DNA of 64,000 bases from the NCBI GenBank assembly GCA_031761405.1, contig JASEVX010000007.1:43044411-43108410 (forward strand). Reading direction: 5' to 3'. Below the pieces are notes generated by a model. The model was not told where the DNA came from. It did no database searches and saw nothing but the letters and a program-made list of their open reading frames with translations. Numbering within the stretch: the stretch's first letter is position 1; each line of letters starts with the position of its first letter. Origin of the DNA: Serripes groenlandicus (taxonomy: Eukaryota; Mollusca; Bivalvia; Cardiida; Cardiidae). The position numbers and the translations under genes are program-made. Shown piece after piece: positions 20,278-33,624 of this stretch.

Positions 20278-20654
20278 GTAAAACATATAGGTCACTTGGC
20301 CAAATGAATGAACATTTTAATACACTCTGGAGGTTTGCATTTGGAATCTTGGTCAGAATATTTGTCTTGATCAGTTTTGCATTTGATCAAACACGTTCTC
20401 CCAGTCTAGTAAATAGGTTAGAGATTCTTTTCTACTTGATGGAAGTTGGATTTAACTTTGATATATTTCTCAAATTTAATAAGGCAGAAAATTCAAAAAT
20501 TCCTGCCTAAACCTGATGTCAATGTTTCCTTTGATCTCATTCTTAAATTTAATATTTTTGACATGATCTATTTACTTTTTACACTGAATAAACATTTCTC
20601 CCACCTTCTAGCAGCACCCAAGGCTGTCAGCCGTGTAGTAGGCTTTGATTTAAT

Positions 20655-21865
20655 AACACCCACCGCTGATACCATGTGTAACGTGTTCCGGCGTTAGAGT
20701 CATCGCGGTGTCAACCATCCAGGCACTAACCGCGATGAACGTTGCTTAACTTTACACAAAGGGTCACCACTCTACCAACGGCGCTATGAATGCCGGCTTA
20801 CACAGCAAGGGCTATAGATGTGTTATTTATACTATACCTATACCCCGTTCCCGTTACAATTAGGACAATGGGAATATTTTTCATAAATGCAAGTTTATTG
20901 TGCTAATTTTGCCGATTTTAAGAAAACATTAAAGGGAAAAAAGAACAACGGCGATCAATATGAGAAAACACTAAGAAAATGGAATATGCGCAATTATTTG
21001 ACTTGAATAGCATAAGGTTTTGTTTAATAGTCAAAACAATCAGTAATTTTTCATGAATTATAAAATTTGCGCAATAATGTTGTGTATCAAGAATTTCGGA
21101 GCTCCTTGAATTGGTCATGTATTATAATCTTGAACCAGATGAACATTGTTCGATAGAACATTCTTCTTTAAAAGAAATATAATCGATAATCGAGTGTAGC
21201 TTGCGTGTTCGTTCTCTTTTCATTTTGGAACCATGTGTCAGCCAAAATTATGTAACTCTAAGAAATTATTAAATACTAAACGGAAACGATTGGAACCATT
21301 TTGTTGATATCTTTATCCCAGTATCAACTACTAAATCATAACAATAAACTATGTGTTTACCAGAGGCTAATCCGGCAATCTACATCCTGCTTCAGTTTCT
21401 ATAAATAGATTATCAAGGCCGAGAATACCCCGTCACATGACTGGAGATGACGTGATACTCCCAAGAGGTGTATACATTTCAATTGACGATAAATAACTGA
21501 AAACTTATCATATTTCAAAAATTATATAACATTTTGCTCTTAAATATTATATTTCATACGTTTTCAATTGATTTTTTGCACTGAAATTTATTTTTTAAGG
21601 AAAACAGTTAAAGGTTTTGATACAGAACATTTCATTTTAAAACTTCACCGTATTAATTGCTCTCCGTAGGATCGACAACTAAATATGACCAATCAAAACG
21701 TTTCATTTCCTTTATTTCCTTCGACAATTATTCATTAAAATACAACATTTGATTGGTCTACAATCTCGATCATTTGTTAACAATCTAGGTCAAAGTCTAG
21801 GTCGCGCCCCCCCCCCAGCGCCGAAAAATGATTTACAATAATTTTGGGAGATCGAGGTCAACACG
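20655..21865. repeat. Dispersed repeat R2 (right-copy equivalent)
   Basis: This is the counterpart of 6290-7500. TAACGTGTTCCGGCGTTAGA and GGTCAACACGTTGGGAAAGG are conserved. A poly-C run (GCGCCCCCCCCCCAGCGCC near 21805) replaces GCGCATGCGCC of the left copy, which suggests a consensus error. Confidence 0.6.
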
Positions 21866-22439
21866 TTGGGAAAGGGTATTTTGTTTTCGTTTTACGTATT
21901 TAACTAAAAAACTATTGTTACATATATTTAATCATATATTTAAAAGTGGGTTTCGTGTTTTCGAATCAAACGGTATTTCTCTTAAGCCATAAAATGCTGA
22001 TTCCCGCGCCAATTGCTGCACTTGTTTGAATCTATCTACATTAGTTTTCATCGCAGAGATGTGTCCATATATTTCCTCAAATTATATCATATTCCGTCTG
22101 CAGCAGATGTGTGTCGTTAGTTGGAGGGTTATAACTAACTTGAGCCACGCGCATAACGCGAGACCCGACTGTTAGGACTTGCCAGAGGGACCTAGACCAT
22201 CAAAGCCCACCATGTGCTATCCTGATCAGGGTCTTCTCTTCCGACGACTTATCGTGCAGGCATCATGAAAAAGTTATAGCAAACGAATAGATCTACAAGA
22301 TTGGAGATGATCGAGTGATGCATTATTTTGAAAATCGTTCTAAGGTCGTTGTTTGTGTGACGCGGCCCGTTTGTACAAGAATATAATAAGATATTAATAT
22401 GTCTTGATTGAAATTAATTCGACGGCACGTAAGCAAATA

Positions 22440-23700
22440 ATGTGTGCAAAATTAATGTTGACACTTTACCACATACAAGACTCTTTGTGGCGCCTCGACC
22501 AAACAACTGTCGATATCATAAAGGCCAAAAGGGGGAAATATGCTACATCGTGAGCAATTCCTCTTTTTGCTACAATGGTGGGAAGGGTTAATCATTTCGC
22601 TGCTAAAGCAATTAAAAGCTTTTGCAAGCAATGCAGGTTCCATGTGAGACATCCTCGTAGAAAAGAAGCTATATCTCCTGAAATCTGCATTGTTTGTCAT
22701 ATAGACATTTGATGTCTTACTATAATTTCCTGTTCGACGAAAAATGGAGTGTCCAATTTTCAACATGGAAGAGTCGACCTTGTAAAATTCTGCAGTGAAA
22801 GGGCAAATTCCTAGCGATCATCAACCATTTGAACCGCGCAACAGGAATACCAGCCATATCAGGCTGCATCCCCGCGCGTTATGGGCAAGGGGTACAAGTA
22901 GTCCCTGTTTCCCCGCAATGCCGGGTAACTTGATTTCCCTCTTCAGGAACGTGTTAATGATACATGAGCACCATGCACGAAAGTAGTGCCGCCCTTTGAA
23001 TCGTCATTACACCACTTTCCTCACAGACGGCAAATCTGCGGCAGGTAGCAACCAATACGAAATACTCACTTAAATGAAAGTAGCATTACGAATACAGTTG
23101 AAAACATTGGTCGCAAAAGGAGATTGATCTTTATTAATACTTTTTCTTTTGTTATAATGTTTTCAAAATTGCTCTGCTTCAGGAACGTTTAACTGATCCT
23201 ACATGTCGGACAGGGTTTAACATTGAAAAAGTCTTGATCATTTTACAACATACGGCAAACACGACACTGAGGAATTTGAAGTATTTATGGTAAATTTATA
23301 AAGTAGCGTATTACCGTATACGGTTGCAAAACTGTTCTGTCGTCAAATTGAACTTGCTGCAGAAACGTTAACATGCGTTTTCCCCTTTATGTTGAAAAGG
23401 GTAAACCACATTGGATAGTCTATTATCGTTATTAACACTTTACAGAACGAGTCTTGTATCTTATTAGCACTTCTCAGGACGATCTTGAAATCCTTTATTA
23501 GCACTTGCTAAGTCATTGAAGGTTCATTGGGGAAAATTAGGAAATTCAGATAAATGAAAGTAGAAATACAGTTGTAAACTAAGTGGCATAAGAAGACATT
23601 GATCATTATGTACATTTTCTCATTTTGTCACAAGTTTTCAAAAGTGTTCTGATACAGATGCGTTTAACTGCGTCTATATTTGAGAAAGGGTAAAGATTGG
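22440..23700. mobile_element. Degraded MITE A and C cluster (right-copy equivalent)
   Basis: This is the counterpart of 8075-9315: MITE A near 22445-22592, MITE C near 22590-22802 and eroded MITE A copies to about 23700. Single-base indels relative to the left copy are frequent. Confidence 0.5.
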
Positions 23701-24212
23701 CGAATTTTTAATTTGTAGATGAAAAATTCAATCTTTAATTTACATTTGTCTCATAATTACACTTTATTTTTATTTTTCCATTTATTCTTTCCAATGTTTT
23801 TCAAACAAGTAAATATATGTCGGCAAAATATGTACTCAAATAGCCGGATATGTAAGTTTAACTTGTTAAAATGAACCCGATCTGATGTTTACATACACGG
23901 GTTGTTTTGATGATATTTGTATTCCACAGTTTATAATCAGATATTCGACATGTCATATTCATCAACTTAAGATTTAACCTTTTCCACGTTGTCAACAAAC
24001 TAACGGTAAGCGCATATTTATTAATCATCGAGTTGTTGTAGCGATTTTCAATTGATTTTGGCCCTGTCTGTGGTTACCTTAATTATTTCACTGCCCGAAT
24101 TTCACAAAGTCGACACTTCATGTTGGAAAAGTGGACCACTCCTTATTTTCGTCAAATTGGTTTGTCAAGTTGCAACAATGCAGATTTTTAACTCTTTCAG
24201 CGCCGAATTGTT

Positions 24213-24410
24213 TTAACCCTTTCCCTCATACGACGAGTCTGCAGCAGACGACTTGACATATTTTGTCAAGAAATAGAATATCTCTATAATTAAATGATAC
24301 CTATGACAAAGAGTGGGAAAACATTGTGGAAAAAGGAGAAAATTGCACGTTTTGTGCAATTTCTTCTTTGTCATCTATGTTTTCAAAAAAGCCGTCTGCT
24401 GCTGAATATT
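24213..24410. mobile_element. MITE family A, right end missing (right-copy equivalent)
   Basis: This is the counterpart of 9828-10020. It reads GTGGGAAAACATTGTGGAAA and GAGAAAATTGCACG where the left copy and the family consensus have GTGGAAAACATTGTGACAAA and GAGAAATTGCACG, so the changes look like sequencing error. Confidence 0.7.
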
Positions 24411-24569
24411 TATTTAATCATCGTTTGTTGTGCGATTTCAATTGATTTTACCCTGGCTATGGTTACCTTATTACTATTCACTGCCGGACGATTTCCACAA
24501 AGTCGACACTCTCCATGATTGAGAAGTGGACTACTTCTTATTTTCGTCCAACAGGAATTTTGGTAAAAT

Positions 24570-25144
24570 TCGAGGCTTGGTGTGAAACGGTTTGTACTTA
24601 AATTGGGTTTTTTTTTACCAAGGTTAATCACCTCGCCAAAAAGTCTTTATAACGTTACATCTTTTACTTGGTAAACATGGAAATTTAGGTGCCATTTGCT
24701 CGTTTTTAGCAATGGCACCTAAAATTTGCATTGTTTACAAAGGGGTCAAATTTGCCACTAAAACCAGGGTTTTCAAAATAGGTTTTTAGTTACAACCGTT
24801 TCACGCCAAGCCCTCGAATTGTTTGTCCAAGTTGCAAACAATTGCAGATCTCTTTCAGCGCCGAATTGTTTAAAGTAGACTCTTCATGTTCGAAACTCGG
24901 ACGACTCTAATTTTCATGTTATAGGATTTTTGGAATATTTTTTATAACTCACAGCCATAACAATGCAGATTTCAGGTAGACAGCTCGTCACGAGCTGACT
25001 CACCTGAATCTGTATTGTTTGCAAAAAGCTAAGATATTGCTTTGGCGCTGAAAGAGTTAAAGAGACCACAGCTAGCTACGAGCTGCCTTTCCTGATATCA
25101 GCGTTGTTGCAAAAACCTTGATATGCATTAGGCAGCGAAATAGT
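24570..25144. mobile_element. MITE B and MITE C cluster (right-copy equivalent)
   Basis: MITE B lies at 24570-24817 and MITE C copies follow to about 25144. These correspond to 10181-10760. The outer end reads TCGAGGCTTGG with one G missing from the inverted repeat. Confidence 0.7.
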
Positions 25145-25822
25145 TAAAAGAGGTTTCTTCACAACTGTTATACTGTCATTTACAGCAATTTTCCATAATT
25201 TCCCGAAGATGTTTTGAATTTGGTTTGATTTGGCGTACATAGGATATGATTTTAAAAAAGTAAAACATATTGTACTACTTCCAGTTTGTTAGTGTTACAT
25301 AGTTATGTACAAGGTTTAAATCTTTCCCATATACAATAATTAAGTGCTTGTAACAATTATTTTTTCATTGTCTACGAATATTTTCACACGCTTTAAATTT
25401 ATATAATTTTGTTTAAAGATATTTAAAATATTATTTCCTAATTCCTAAATATTTTCGATGTAGCTTTTACAGATTTGTTGTATATAGGGTTAAAATAAAC
25501 TGTCGATAATTTTGATAAAAATAGAAGTGCTTTTTTCTTTTGTCATAACAATTTAATACATACAACAATCTTAAAATTTATTGATATTTCGTTAAAGATC
25601 ATCTTATATGTTTTATCTTTTTATATATGTGGTTTTTTTTGTAGCAAGGATATTTAAAGTAATTAGGGGGGAAAATCGCCATTGCAAATGATGTTCCAAA
25701 AACGTTTCCGCGGCAAGGTCCGAAGGTGCGGTCTCTTTTTGCAGGTTTGTATTACGGAAGCGCTAACTGAGCGCTTATATCAAACCTTATCTATTTTCGA
25801 TAGGAGGATTTAACTAGAACTA

Positions 25823-26046
25823 TACACGAGCCGTTCCACGACAAAAAAAACAACATTTTCGACTCTGCGTAAGGTATCGACTCGGGTGCGCCTAAGCATG
25901 CCGTGCAGGCTAACCCGTACATACGTTTTTCGCCTCCTGTGGATTTTCGGTTTCAGGAATCAGTTCTCTATACCTCTATCTCTCTGAAACGGAATGTGTT
26001 GGCCTGGATTAGCCTAATGTTGTTTTTCTCGTGGAACGGCTCATAT
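25823..26046. mobile_element. MITE family D (right-copy equivalent)
   Basis: Same sequence as 11434-11657, offset 14389. Flanking sequence to 26444 repeats the SINE-like direct repeats of 11697-12055. Confidence 0.7.
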
Positions 26047-26443
26047 TATTTAGATGAACAGTGAGTACTCTGTTGAGACGGCGCGTTTCCCTAGGTTTAC
26101 CAGAGTCTACGCAGATGCACCCAGACCCCAAACCGACGACGCACATCAGCTGTATCATATATCTAACGCTTATTTTGTCTGTTTTTATTATTTTGGTATA
26201 ACGTCGTTTTCAACATGATTTCAGTTATATCACGACGACAGTTCACTTATTCGTGACCCAGACTATAAACCGCCGGCGCGCACCAGCTGCATCACATATA
26301 TAACTTAAAGGACAATTATCAATTATGTTTTAAATGGTACGTCTTCATGCGTTTCAGTTATGTCTCGACGACAGTTCACTAATTCATGACAAAGACCCCA
26401 AACCGCCGGCGTGCATCAACTGTATAATATATTTAACTAAAAG

Positions 26444-27149
26444 GATATTCTATGTTTATAACCCTTACCCACATATAGACGCCTTCGGACGCCTCCGCAG
26501 TAGACGACTTTTGAAAACACTGTGGCAAAGGGAGAACTTGATTATAATGAGCAAATTAATTTTCCGCAGTGTGTTTAACTCTTTCCCTCATATAGACGCT
26601 TTCTGACGCCTCTGCAGCAGACGGCTTTTTGAAAACATAGTGACAAAAGAAGAAATTGCACAAAACGTGCAATTTCTCCTTTTGCCACAATGTTTTCCGC
26701 TTTTTGTCATAGGTTATCCATTCAATTATAGAGATTTTCTAATTATTGATAAAATATGTTCAAAGTCGTCTGCTGCAGAATTGTCGTATGAGGGAAAGGG
26801 TTAATTAAAGGACGGCTTTTTGAAAACATAGTAACAAAAGAAGAAATTGCACAAAACGTGCAATTTCTCCTTTTGTCACAATGTTTTCCACTTTTAGTCA
26901 TAGGTTATCCACCTGACAAAATATGTTCAAAGTCGTCTGCTGCAGAATTGTCGTATGAGGGAAAGGGTTAATTAAAGGACGGCTTTTTGAAAACATAGTA
27001 ACAAAAGAAGAAATTGCACAAAACGTGCAATTTCTCCTTTTGTCACAATGTTTTCCACTTTTAGTCATAGGTTATCCATCTGACAAAATATGTTCAAAGT
27101 CGTCTGCTGCAGAATTGTTGTATGAGGGAGAGGGATAACTCTACTTGAT
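26444..27149. mobile_element. MITE family A cluster with 167-bp tandem copies (right-copy equivalent)
   Basis: Same sequence as 12055-12760. The full copy is at 26575-26804 and the tandem partial copies start at 26810 and 26977. Confidence 0.78.
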
Positions 27150-28050
27150 AGTTATACTAACATATATTTAGATTTTCCATATTTTTGTTCAGATAATTTC
27201 AAAGTCGTCTGCTGCTGATTTGTTGTATATGGGAAAGTGTTCATCCGTGACATGTCGACATGCTCTCAAAGAACGATCATGTCCTATCGTTTTAAAAACA
27301 ATCCGTATTTTTACAAACATAATTAAGAATCAAACATGAACAATAAACAAAACGAAATAAATTTAAATTTTATGCAAATTAATTTCCATACTTCAATAAA
27401 CCTGTACGTCATCAATATGATAAAGATTGAATCAAATCATCGAAAATTGATAAAAAACGATTTGTGGAAAGTGTAATGGTTGTATCTAGTGAGTCATCTC
27501 TGCCTGTATCAAATGATTTAGCTAAACAAAACAAGTTGTTGAAAAAGGTAATGCATATGCACTGTGTATAATAAACAAAAAGTAAAATAAATTTTATAAA
27601 ACTTAATTTTATTTTCATAAAGTTTCAACTGTACTCAGCGGACTTTGATTGCACTGTTATTTCTTAAAACAAAATAGCAATACTAAACAAATACATTGTA
27701 CCGGCAAATATTCCATTTACGACATCCGTCAAGCTTTATGAGGAATACGCCGTGATCATGTTATGTTTTCATTTGAAATCTACACGTTTAGAGTACCAAT
27801 TGAAATACCATACCTACAAACTCCAACGTTCAATATATATAAGTCATCTTCCAAAGTCTCCAAACAAATATTTTCCATTGGAATACTAAACTTTGGCGTA
27901 CAATTGACATTGTACCAGTTTTATCATCCACTAAATGTTTCACAGTTCTTAATGTTAAATTGTTATGCAGTTTGTAATGAATATTGTTGGTTTTAGCTTT
28001 AATCGTCAATGTATTTGTCTAGTTACTATTCAGTTTGATAATTGCTGTAT

Positions 28051-28902
28051 TCATTTACCAACGAAATCCCTCATTCTTTTGCCGACGAAGTCTCTCGTAC
28101 GTTTGCCAACGAAATCTCGCATTCGTTTGTCCTGGTTAAATGTTTCCAATTGAGATGGGTATGATCGTTTTCCAACCATTTGTCGAATGTACTTAGGCTT
28201 TCGAACAAAATATCTCTGTGTGATTCTAAAATAGTTATCTGGAAATCCTCTCTTGCCGACAAAGTCACGGAACCGCTTTTCTAACGCAGCCAAAGTGCCC
28301 GCGTCCAGACTTCTCTTGCCGACAAAATCACGCATTCGTTTATCGTAGCCTGTAAACTGCTCATCTCCGGGATATTCAGTGTCGCCATAGACCTCGGTTG
28401 GTTCGTCCGCGGAAAAACGCTTGCCTACAAAATCCCTCATGCGTTTGTCCATGTTGTCATTCGCACCCTCATCGGAACGTTTCCCGACAAAGTCCCTCAT
28501 TCTTTTAGCGAACTCTTCTTCCGTGGCCGCGCGTTTACCCACAAAATCACGATATCTTTTTTCTGCGAGCATTTCATTGTCATTTCTCTTTCCTACAAAC
28601 TCACGCAATCTTTTCTCACTCTCAATATCTCCCGGGAATATTTCAGCGGGATACAAAATTTCATCATCGTCATCACCATCTGTTGAAATCGTAGAGCGCT
28701 TTCCTACAAAATCCCTCATTCGTTTACCTATAAATTCACGCTGTCTTTTTTCCATACTGTCGGATTTTAAATCACTTAATTCAGTCACTTCTCGTTTTGC
28801 TCTGTCATGAAAGTCCGTGTTTGAATTATCTTCAGCGGAAGCTATCAGTATTGTACAGTACAAAAACATAGACACGAAATGTATTGAATCAGACAGCTTC
28901 AT
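28051..28902 (-). CDS. Amidated FV-amide neuropeptide precursor, second copy in the assembly
   Basis: The translation matches the gene at 13662-14513 at every residue: 283 codons from the ATG at 28900-28902, a signal peptide, and 12 Gly-amidated peptides separated by KR. The 3.6 kb on its 3' side and the more than 3.8 kb on its 5' side are also the same as in the left copy, without any silent or non-coding change. A true duplicate of any age would show differences in such AT-rich non-coding DNA. Together with the 200-N gap 7.8 kb away, this makes a duplicated contig end or haplotig the likeliest explanation. If real, it would be a very young tandem duplicate. The reading frame itself is as well supported as in the first copy. 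Confidence 0.85.
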   Translation of the reverse strand: MKLSDSIHFVSMFLYCTILIASAEDNSNTDFHDRAKREVTELSDLKSDSMEKRQREFIGKRMRDFVGKRSTISTDGDDDDEILYPAEIFPGDIESEKRLREFVGKRNDNEMLAEKRYRDFVGKRAATEEEFAKRMRDFVGKRSDEGANDNMDKRMRDFVGKRFSADEPTEVYGDTEYPGDEQFTGYDKRMRDFVGKRSLDAGTLAALEKRFRDFVGKRGFPDNYFRITQRYFVRKPKYIRQMVGKRSYPSQLETFNQDKRMRDFVGKRTRDFVGKRMRDFVGK

Positions 28903-30178
28903 TTTCAATGTCTTCTTTTCCCGGAATATTTCAATAAAATATAAGTTGTTACTATTTTGCTCTCTCCCGATATCAATTCTATAGTTTTTTAAAGTATCAA
29001 AATTGTTCCTAAAGATAATTGACAGTTCTTACAAAGTGCAAAGCCAAAGAGAGAATGAGAGGCTGGAAGCGGAATTCGATGTTTTTATCGGCTGTAACAC
29101 ACCACGCGTGTGACGTGGAATATATTAGACAGCAATCTATCGATAAATTGAATCACAAACAGCGCTCGTATTGACCATCGCGTCTAAAATATGTTTAACC
29201 GTCATTTTCTTCTATAAGAACAATATTTATTCGCTGATTCCACCATATCAGAATTAAATTATGTTATTTAGAGAGATTTCATAGGCGGCACGCTCTTTTC
29301 AATCAACTCTTATTGCATAATAGTCGTTCAATATGTTTCTATTTGACGCTCAAAACAGAAACGTTTTTTTTTTAATTGGAAACTTAAGAAAGAAGCTTAT
29401 TAAGTCTAGATTCTGCTTTGTAATATTTAATAAATGTCACTTTTAGCATTTGCTGTAACCTCTTCGTGATCTTCAAAAGCTCTCTTGTTAAATCCAAAAC
29501 TATATTCTACAACGGAAAGTGTTTTTACACTGAGAACTTAAGGAAAAGTCAACAACTTCTTCGAATAATTTCTTGTGATTAATTCTCTTCCGATTGTTTT
29601 CAATTTCCTTCTCCACGAACCGGGGAAAACCGGGGCGAGAAAGGAAGAGCGATAATGAGAGAGAAGTAGCTTCTCGAGATGTTCGATATGGATTAATATT
29701 ACATTGCTTTTTAAATCACGCTGAGTTTGTACACAGCATAATACGTTTTATCGCAATTCTCTACTTTGAAGGCAATTATTCCAATTGTTTGACTTCCTAT
29801 TGTCTCGCTGACTGAAGTACTATTCTACGTCGAAGACAAATTATTCTCGAATAGGTATGCAATTATTATTATTTACAGTCTACTTCACTTAGCAGATACA
29901 AATTATAGTAAATCAACAAGTGTCACTCTTAAACGTCAGGAGACGTTTTACTTCTTTCCTATCCTTTGTCCTAGTTACTCTACAACTGTACAATTAATCC
30001 GCGCTGGCGTATGGATGGTATTTTGGATTCTCCAGAACGGATTCATATAAAGGTGGCGAAAAGCTAGTGGGGTTACACGTCTAGTTGTTCGTCGAAAGAT
30101 TTATCTAGGACTGAATTGTATGTGGACAGAGGACGGTGAATGATCTGGTGTGACTGAGTTTAACAACATACCGAGAAC

Positions 30179-31125
30179 TCGGAGTGAAACGGTTGTAACT
30201 AAAATTTATATTTTTTTTACCAAGGTTAATTACCTCGCCATAAAGTCTTTATTAGCGTTAAATCTTTTTTCTCGGTAAACAATAGAAATGTAGGTGCCAT
30301 TGCTCGTTTTGAGCAATGGCACCTAAATTTGCATTGGTTACAAAGGGGTCAAATTGCCCCTAAACTAGGGTTTTCAAAATAGGTTTTTAGTTACAACCAT
30401 TTCACGCCAAGCCCTCGATACGCAGTATCATTTACCCTTTCCCACATACAACACATCTACAGCAGTCCGCTTTAACCCTTTCCCTCATACGACAATTCTG
30501 CAGCAGACGACTTTGAACGTATTTTGCCAAAACATAGAAAATCTCCATATTTGAATGGATAACCTATGACAAAAAGTGGAAAACATTGTGGCAAAAGGAG
30601 AAATTGCACGTTTTGTGCAATTTCTTCTTTTGTCACTATGTTTTTAAAAAGCCGTCTGCTGCAGAGGCGTCAGAAAACGTCTATATGAGGGAAAACGTTA
30701 ACAAATATGTAGGCAAATATATGAAAATATGGTTGGAAATGGAGATTAGATTTTAATAAAGTTGAAAACATTGTGACAAAAGGAGAATATGAGCAACATT
30801 TTTTTTTAACGTCGTTCGCTGCAGAAGCGATAAATGAAAAAAAACCTGTAATCGCTAGAAGCCTTTAAAAGGATGAACGATCCGTATTAGTTTAACCCTT
30901 TCCCTCATACGACAATTCTGCAGCAGACGACTTTGAACATATTTTGTCCATACATAGAAAATCTCTATAATTGACTGGATAACCTATGACAAAAAGTGGA
31001 AAACATTGTGGCAAAAGGATAAATTGCTTTTGCGTTTTGACCATTTTCTTCTTTTGTCACTATGTTTTCAAAAAGCACTCTGCTGCAGAGGCGTCAGAAA
31101 GCGTCTCTATGGGAGAAAGGGTTAA
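30179..31125. mobile_element. MITE B, nested MITE A pair and MITE A (right-copy equivalent)
   Basis: MITE B lies at 30179-30418, the nested MITE A at 30427-30829 (inner copy 30472-30701) and another MITE A at 30892-31125. The sequence is the same as 15790-16736. Confidence 0.75.
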
Positions 31126-31231
31126 GGCCGGTTTTAGCGATGTCACCGTTATATCACGACCTTTATTTGATACTCTACCCGTACTGTCGCTAAGTTGTAG
31201 TTTCCTATTCTGTCTCCGCGGTATAACAGAA

Positions 31232-31304
31232 CTTCGGTAGCTCAGTCGGTAGCGACGCGGGCTGTCAATCGAGGGGGTTGTGAGTTCGAACTAGATACTG
31301 CACG
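31232..31304 (+). mobile_element. tRNA-like SINE head (right-copy equivalent)
   Basis: Same sequence as 16843-16915, with A-box-like and B-box-like segments and no proper acceptor stem. Confidence 0.45.
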
Positions 31305-31882
31305 TGCTTAAGTCTTATGTTACGATCCCAACTTAAAGTAGAAGTGTATTTACGAACCGTTTTAATTCCATTCTAATTCTAGATTTGAAGAATATTCTAA
31401 ATATAAAAATTAACACAATCCTAGTTGGCTAATTATAAACTGTATTATTTCTAAGAATTACATTAATTACATTTTAAGAACATTTTGTGAATGAGAGCAA
31501 TTGTCTCTGGCCTACGAAGTTGAAGATCAAACAACTAAACTTGCTTTTTTTAAAAGGTATGTACAGGCACATGACAAAATATAGAATGCATATGGGACTT
31601 ATAATATAGAAATGTATTTATCAAATATAAAATTCTTTGTTAAGATATGGTAAACAAAGATTACATTCTGACATATTATGTTCAACAAATTAATTGTCTA
31701 TTCATAATTGTTTTTTATGTTTAAAGTTTGCTACTATATGTCATACTATTTAATTCAATTTTCTCTGGTGTGGCTTGCGTATGGAGAGAAAGCAAATGGA
31801 TACAAGTATTCATATGTGTACGAATTTTGGTACATGTAAGCACGCGTGAATGTGAATATGAAATGAAATATGAAAATGTTAA

Positions 31883-32221
31883 CAGGGGCGTAGCTTTGCA
31901 AAAATTAATGTGTAGGCCGTCTCGTAAGAAAATCAACATTGTGCGTAAAGTATCGACACGGATCAGCCTAAGCATGCCACACAGGCTTACCCGGATAGAC
32001 ACCTTTCGCCTCCTGTGGATTTTCTATTTCAGAAATAACTACTCTATACATCTATCCCCCTAAGACGGAATGTGTCGGCCGGATCAGTCTGCGCGGACAG
32101 CGCAGGCTGATCTGGTCGATACATTACGCAGATGTTTATCGCCGCAGCTGCATGTTGGGTTATTTTGAGAAAAAAATGTGTAGGCACGTGCCTACAGTGC
32201 CTAAAGGGAGCTACGCCCCTG
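31883..32221. mobile_element. CAGGGGCGTAGCT-ended transposon (right-copy equivalent)
   Basis: Same sequence as 17494-17832, including the GTTAA flanks and the internal MITE D. Confidence 0.6.
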
Positions 32222-32418
32222 GTTAAAGTACATTAAAAGTTTATACCAGATGTTGTATTGCGTGTTCTTGTTTGTTTCACTGTTGTATGTTAAAAACTTA
32301 CCCCATCACATGGGTCTATGACCTTCTCGTGAAAAACTAATAATAAACAGTATGCACCTCTTCACCGAACTATCCTGATAATGTGGTCATATTCAGCGTT
32401 CCACCCTTGTCAACCCAG

Positions 32419-33011
32419 TAAACCCTCCCTTTCCCACCTTACAGCAAATCTGCAGCAGACGACTTTGAAAATATCTACTCGAGATACGGAAAATCTATAG
32501 GAATGAAAATATAATTACTGAAAAAAAGTTTTGGCAAAAGGAGAAACTGCTCGCTTTGAGCAATTTCTTCTTTTGCGACAATGTTTTCTAAAGTCGTCTG
32601 CTGCAGATTCGTCAAAATGCGTGGGAAGGGGTTAAAGAGTACATTCTGTATTTGTATAAATAGTGTAAATTAATTAGCTGATTTGAGTTGTTACTATTTT
32701 TGTGGCGATTGGTTTGACAATCCCCACAATGCTAACAGAAACAACAACAACGAAAAATATTTATACATAGTCGGTTTTGAAAAATCGGTTGATATTTATT
32801 TTCCTTACTGCAAACTAATTTACTCACATCCGTTATAGTTCCATCATTGATGCAGAGACGCGATTAATAATAATTATGTCAGTGCTACTTTGATACCGGA
32901 TTGTTACTAATATTTGAGTTTTATCGAGACATTATCTACATAGAGTTAAAATATGATAATATTATCTTCGTCATGATTGGGCTGATAATAAATATCATTG
33001 CGCGTTCTATC
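32419..33011. mobile_element. MITE A (32419-32635) and R1 fragment (right-copy equivalent)
   Basis: These correspond to 18030-18622. The first differences after the identical stretch appear at about 32780 within R1. Confidence 0.65.
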
Positions 33012-33427
33012 TAGGGTCCCTTCTATCTGCCTTGCAAATAACTCTGATGATACTCAAATCTGGAAATTCCAAAAGGTTCTATAAATAGCTCGCGAGACTG
33101 GTGTTCTTAAATCTCAATATTATAAACGCTTTATTTTGTGGTTGTTTAAATATATGAAAGCGTCTAGATGATAAGACTGGTTTACAAAGGTTTAAAGGAC
33201 ACACGATGCCAGTGTGTACACACGTTATGTATACACGTCTGCACGTTCTAGAGTCGATTAGCAATCAATGCTGAAAATGTAGCCTAATTTAGTTTGGAGA
33301 TCGAGCATTATAATATATGCCTATATTTTTATAAATTGAACAGTTTGGCAAATAGTGAAATTGTGCTTTTTGTGCATGTTTTGTGTTTGTTATTGCACTC
33401 AAATTTTTCGAAGCAGTTTAACAACCT

Positions 33428-33464
33428 CAGAGACATATAAATACACTCTGTTTATATGTCTCTG
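33428..33464. mobile_element. 37-bp foldback insertion (right-copy equivalent)
   Basis: Same as 19038-19074 except for one loop base (ACTCTG instead of ACTGTG), with the same ACAACCT/ACAACCCT flanks. Confidence 0.5.
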
Positions 33465-33624
33465 ACAACCCTCAATCATGCAATGTGAAGGGACTAAATT
33501 GAACAGACCTGTTTAATATCGGACATCATTGAAACAAACAACAAACTAATGCAGACTGTTTTCTCTCCTTTCTTGATAATTTTGTCATTTCAAAAATGTA
33601 CAAAATAGTTTATCTTAATATGGC

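Noticed and set aside
20073..20510. Open frame crossing the N gap
   Set aside because: Runs of unknown bases give artificial open frames.
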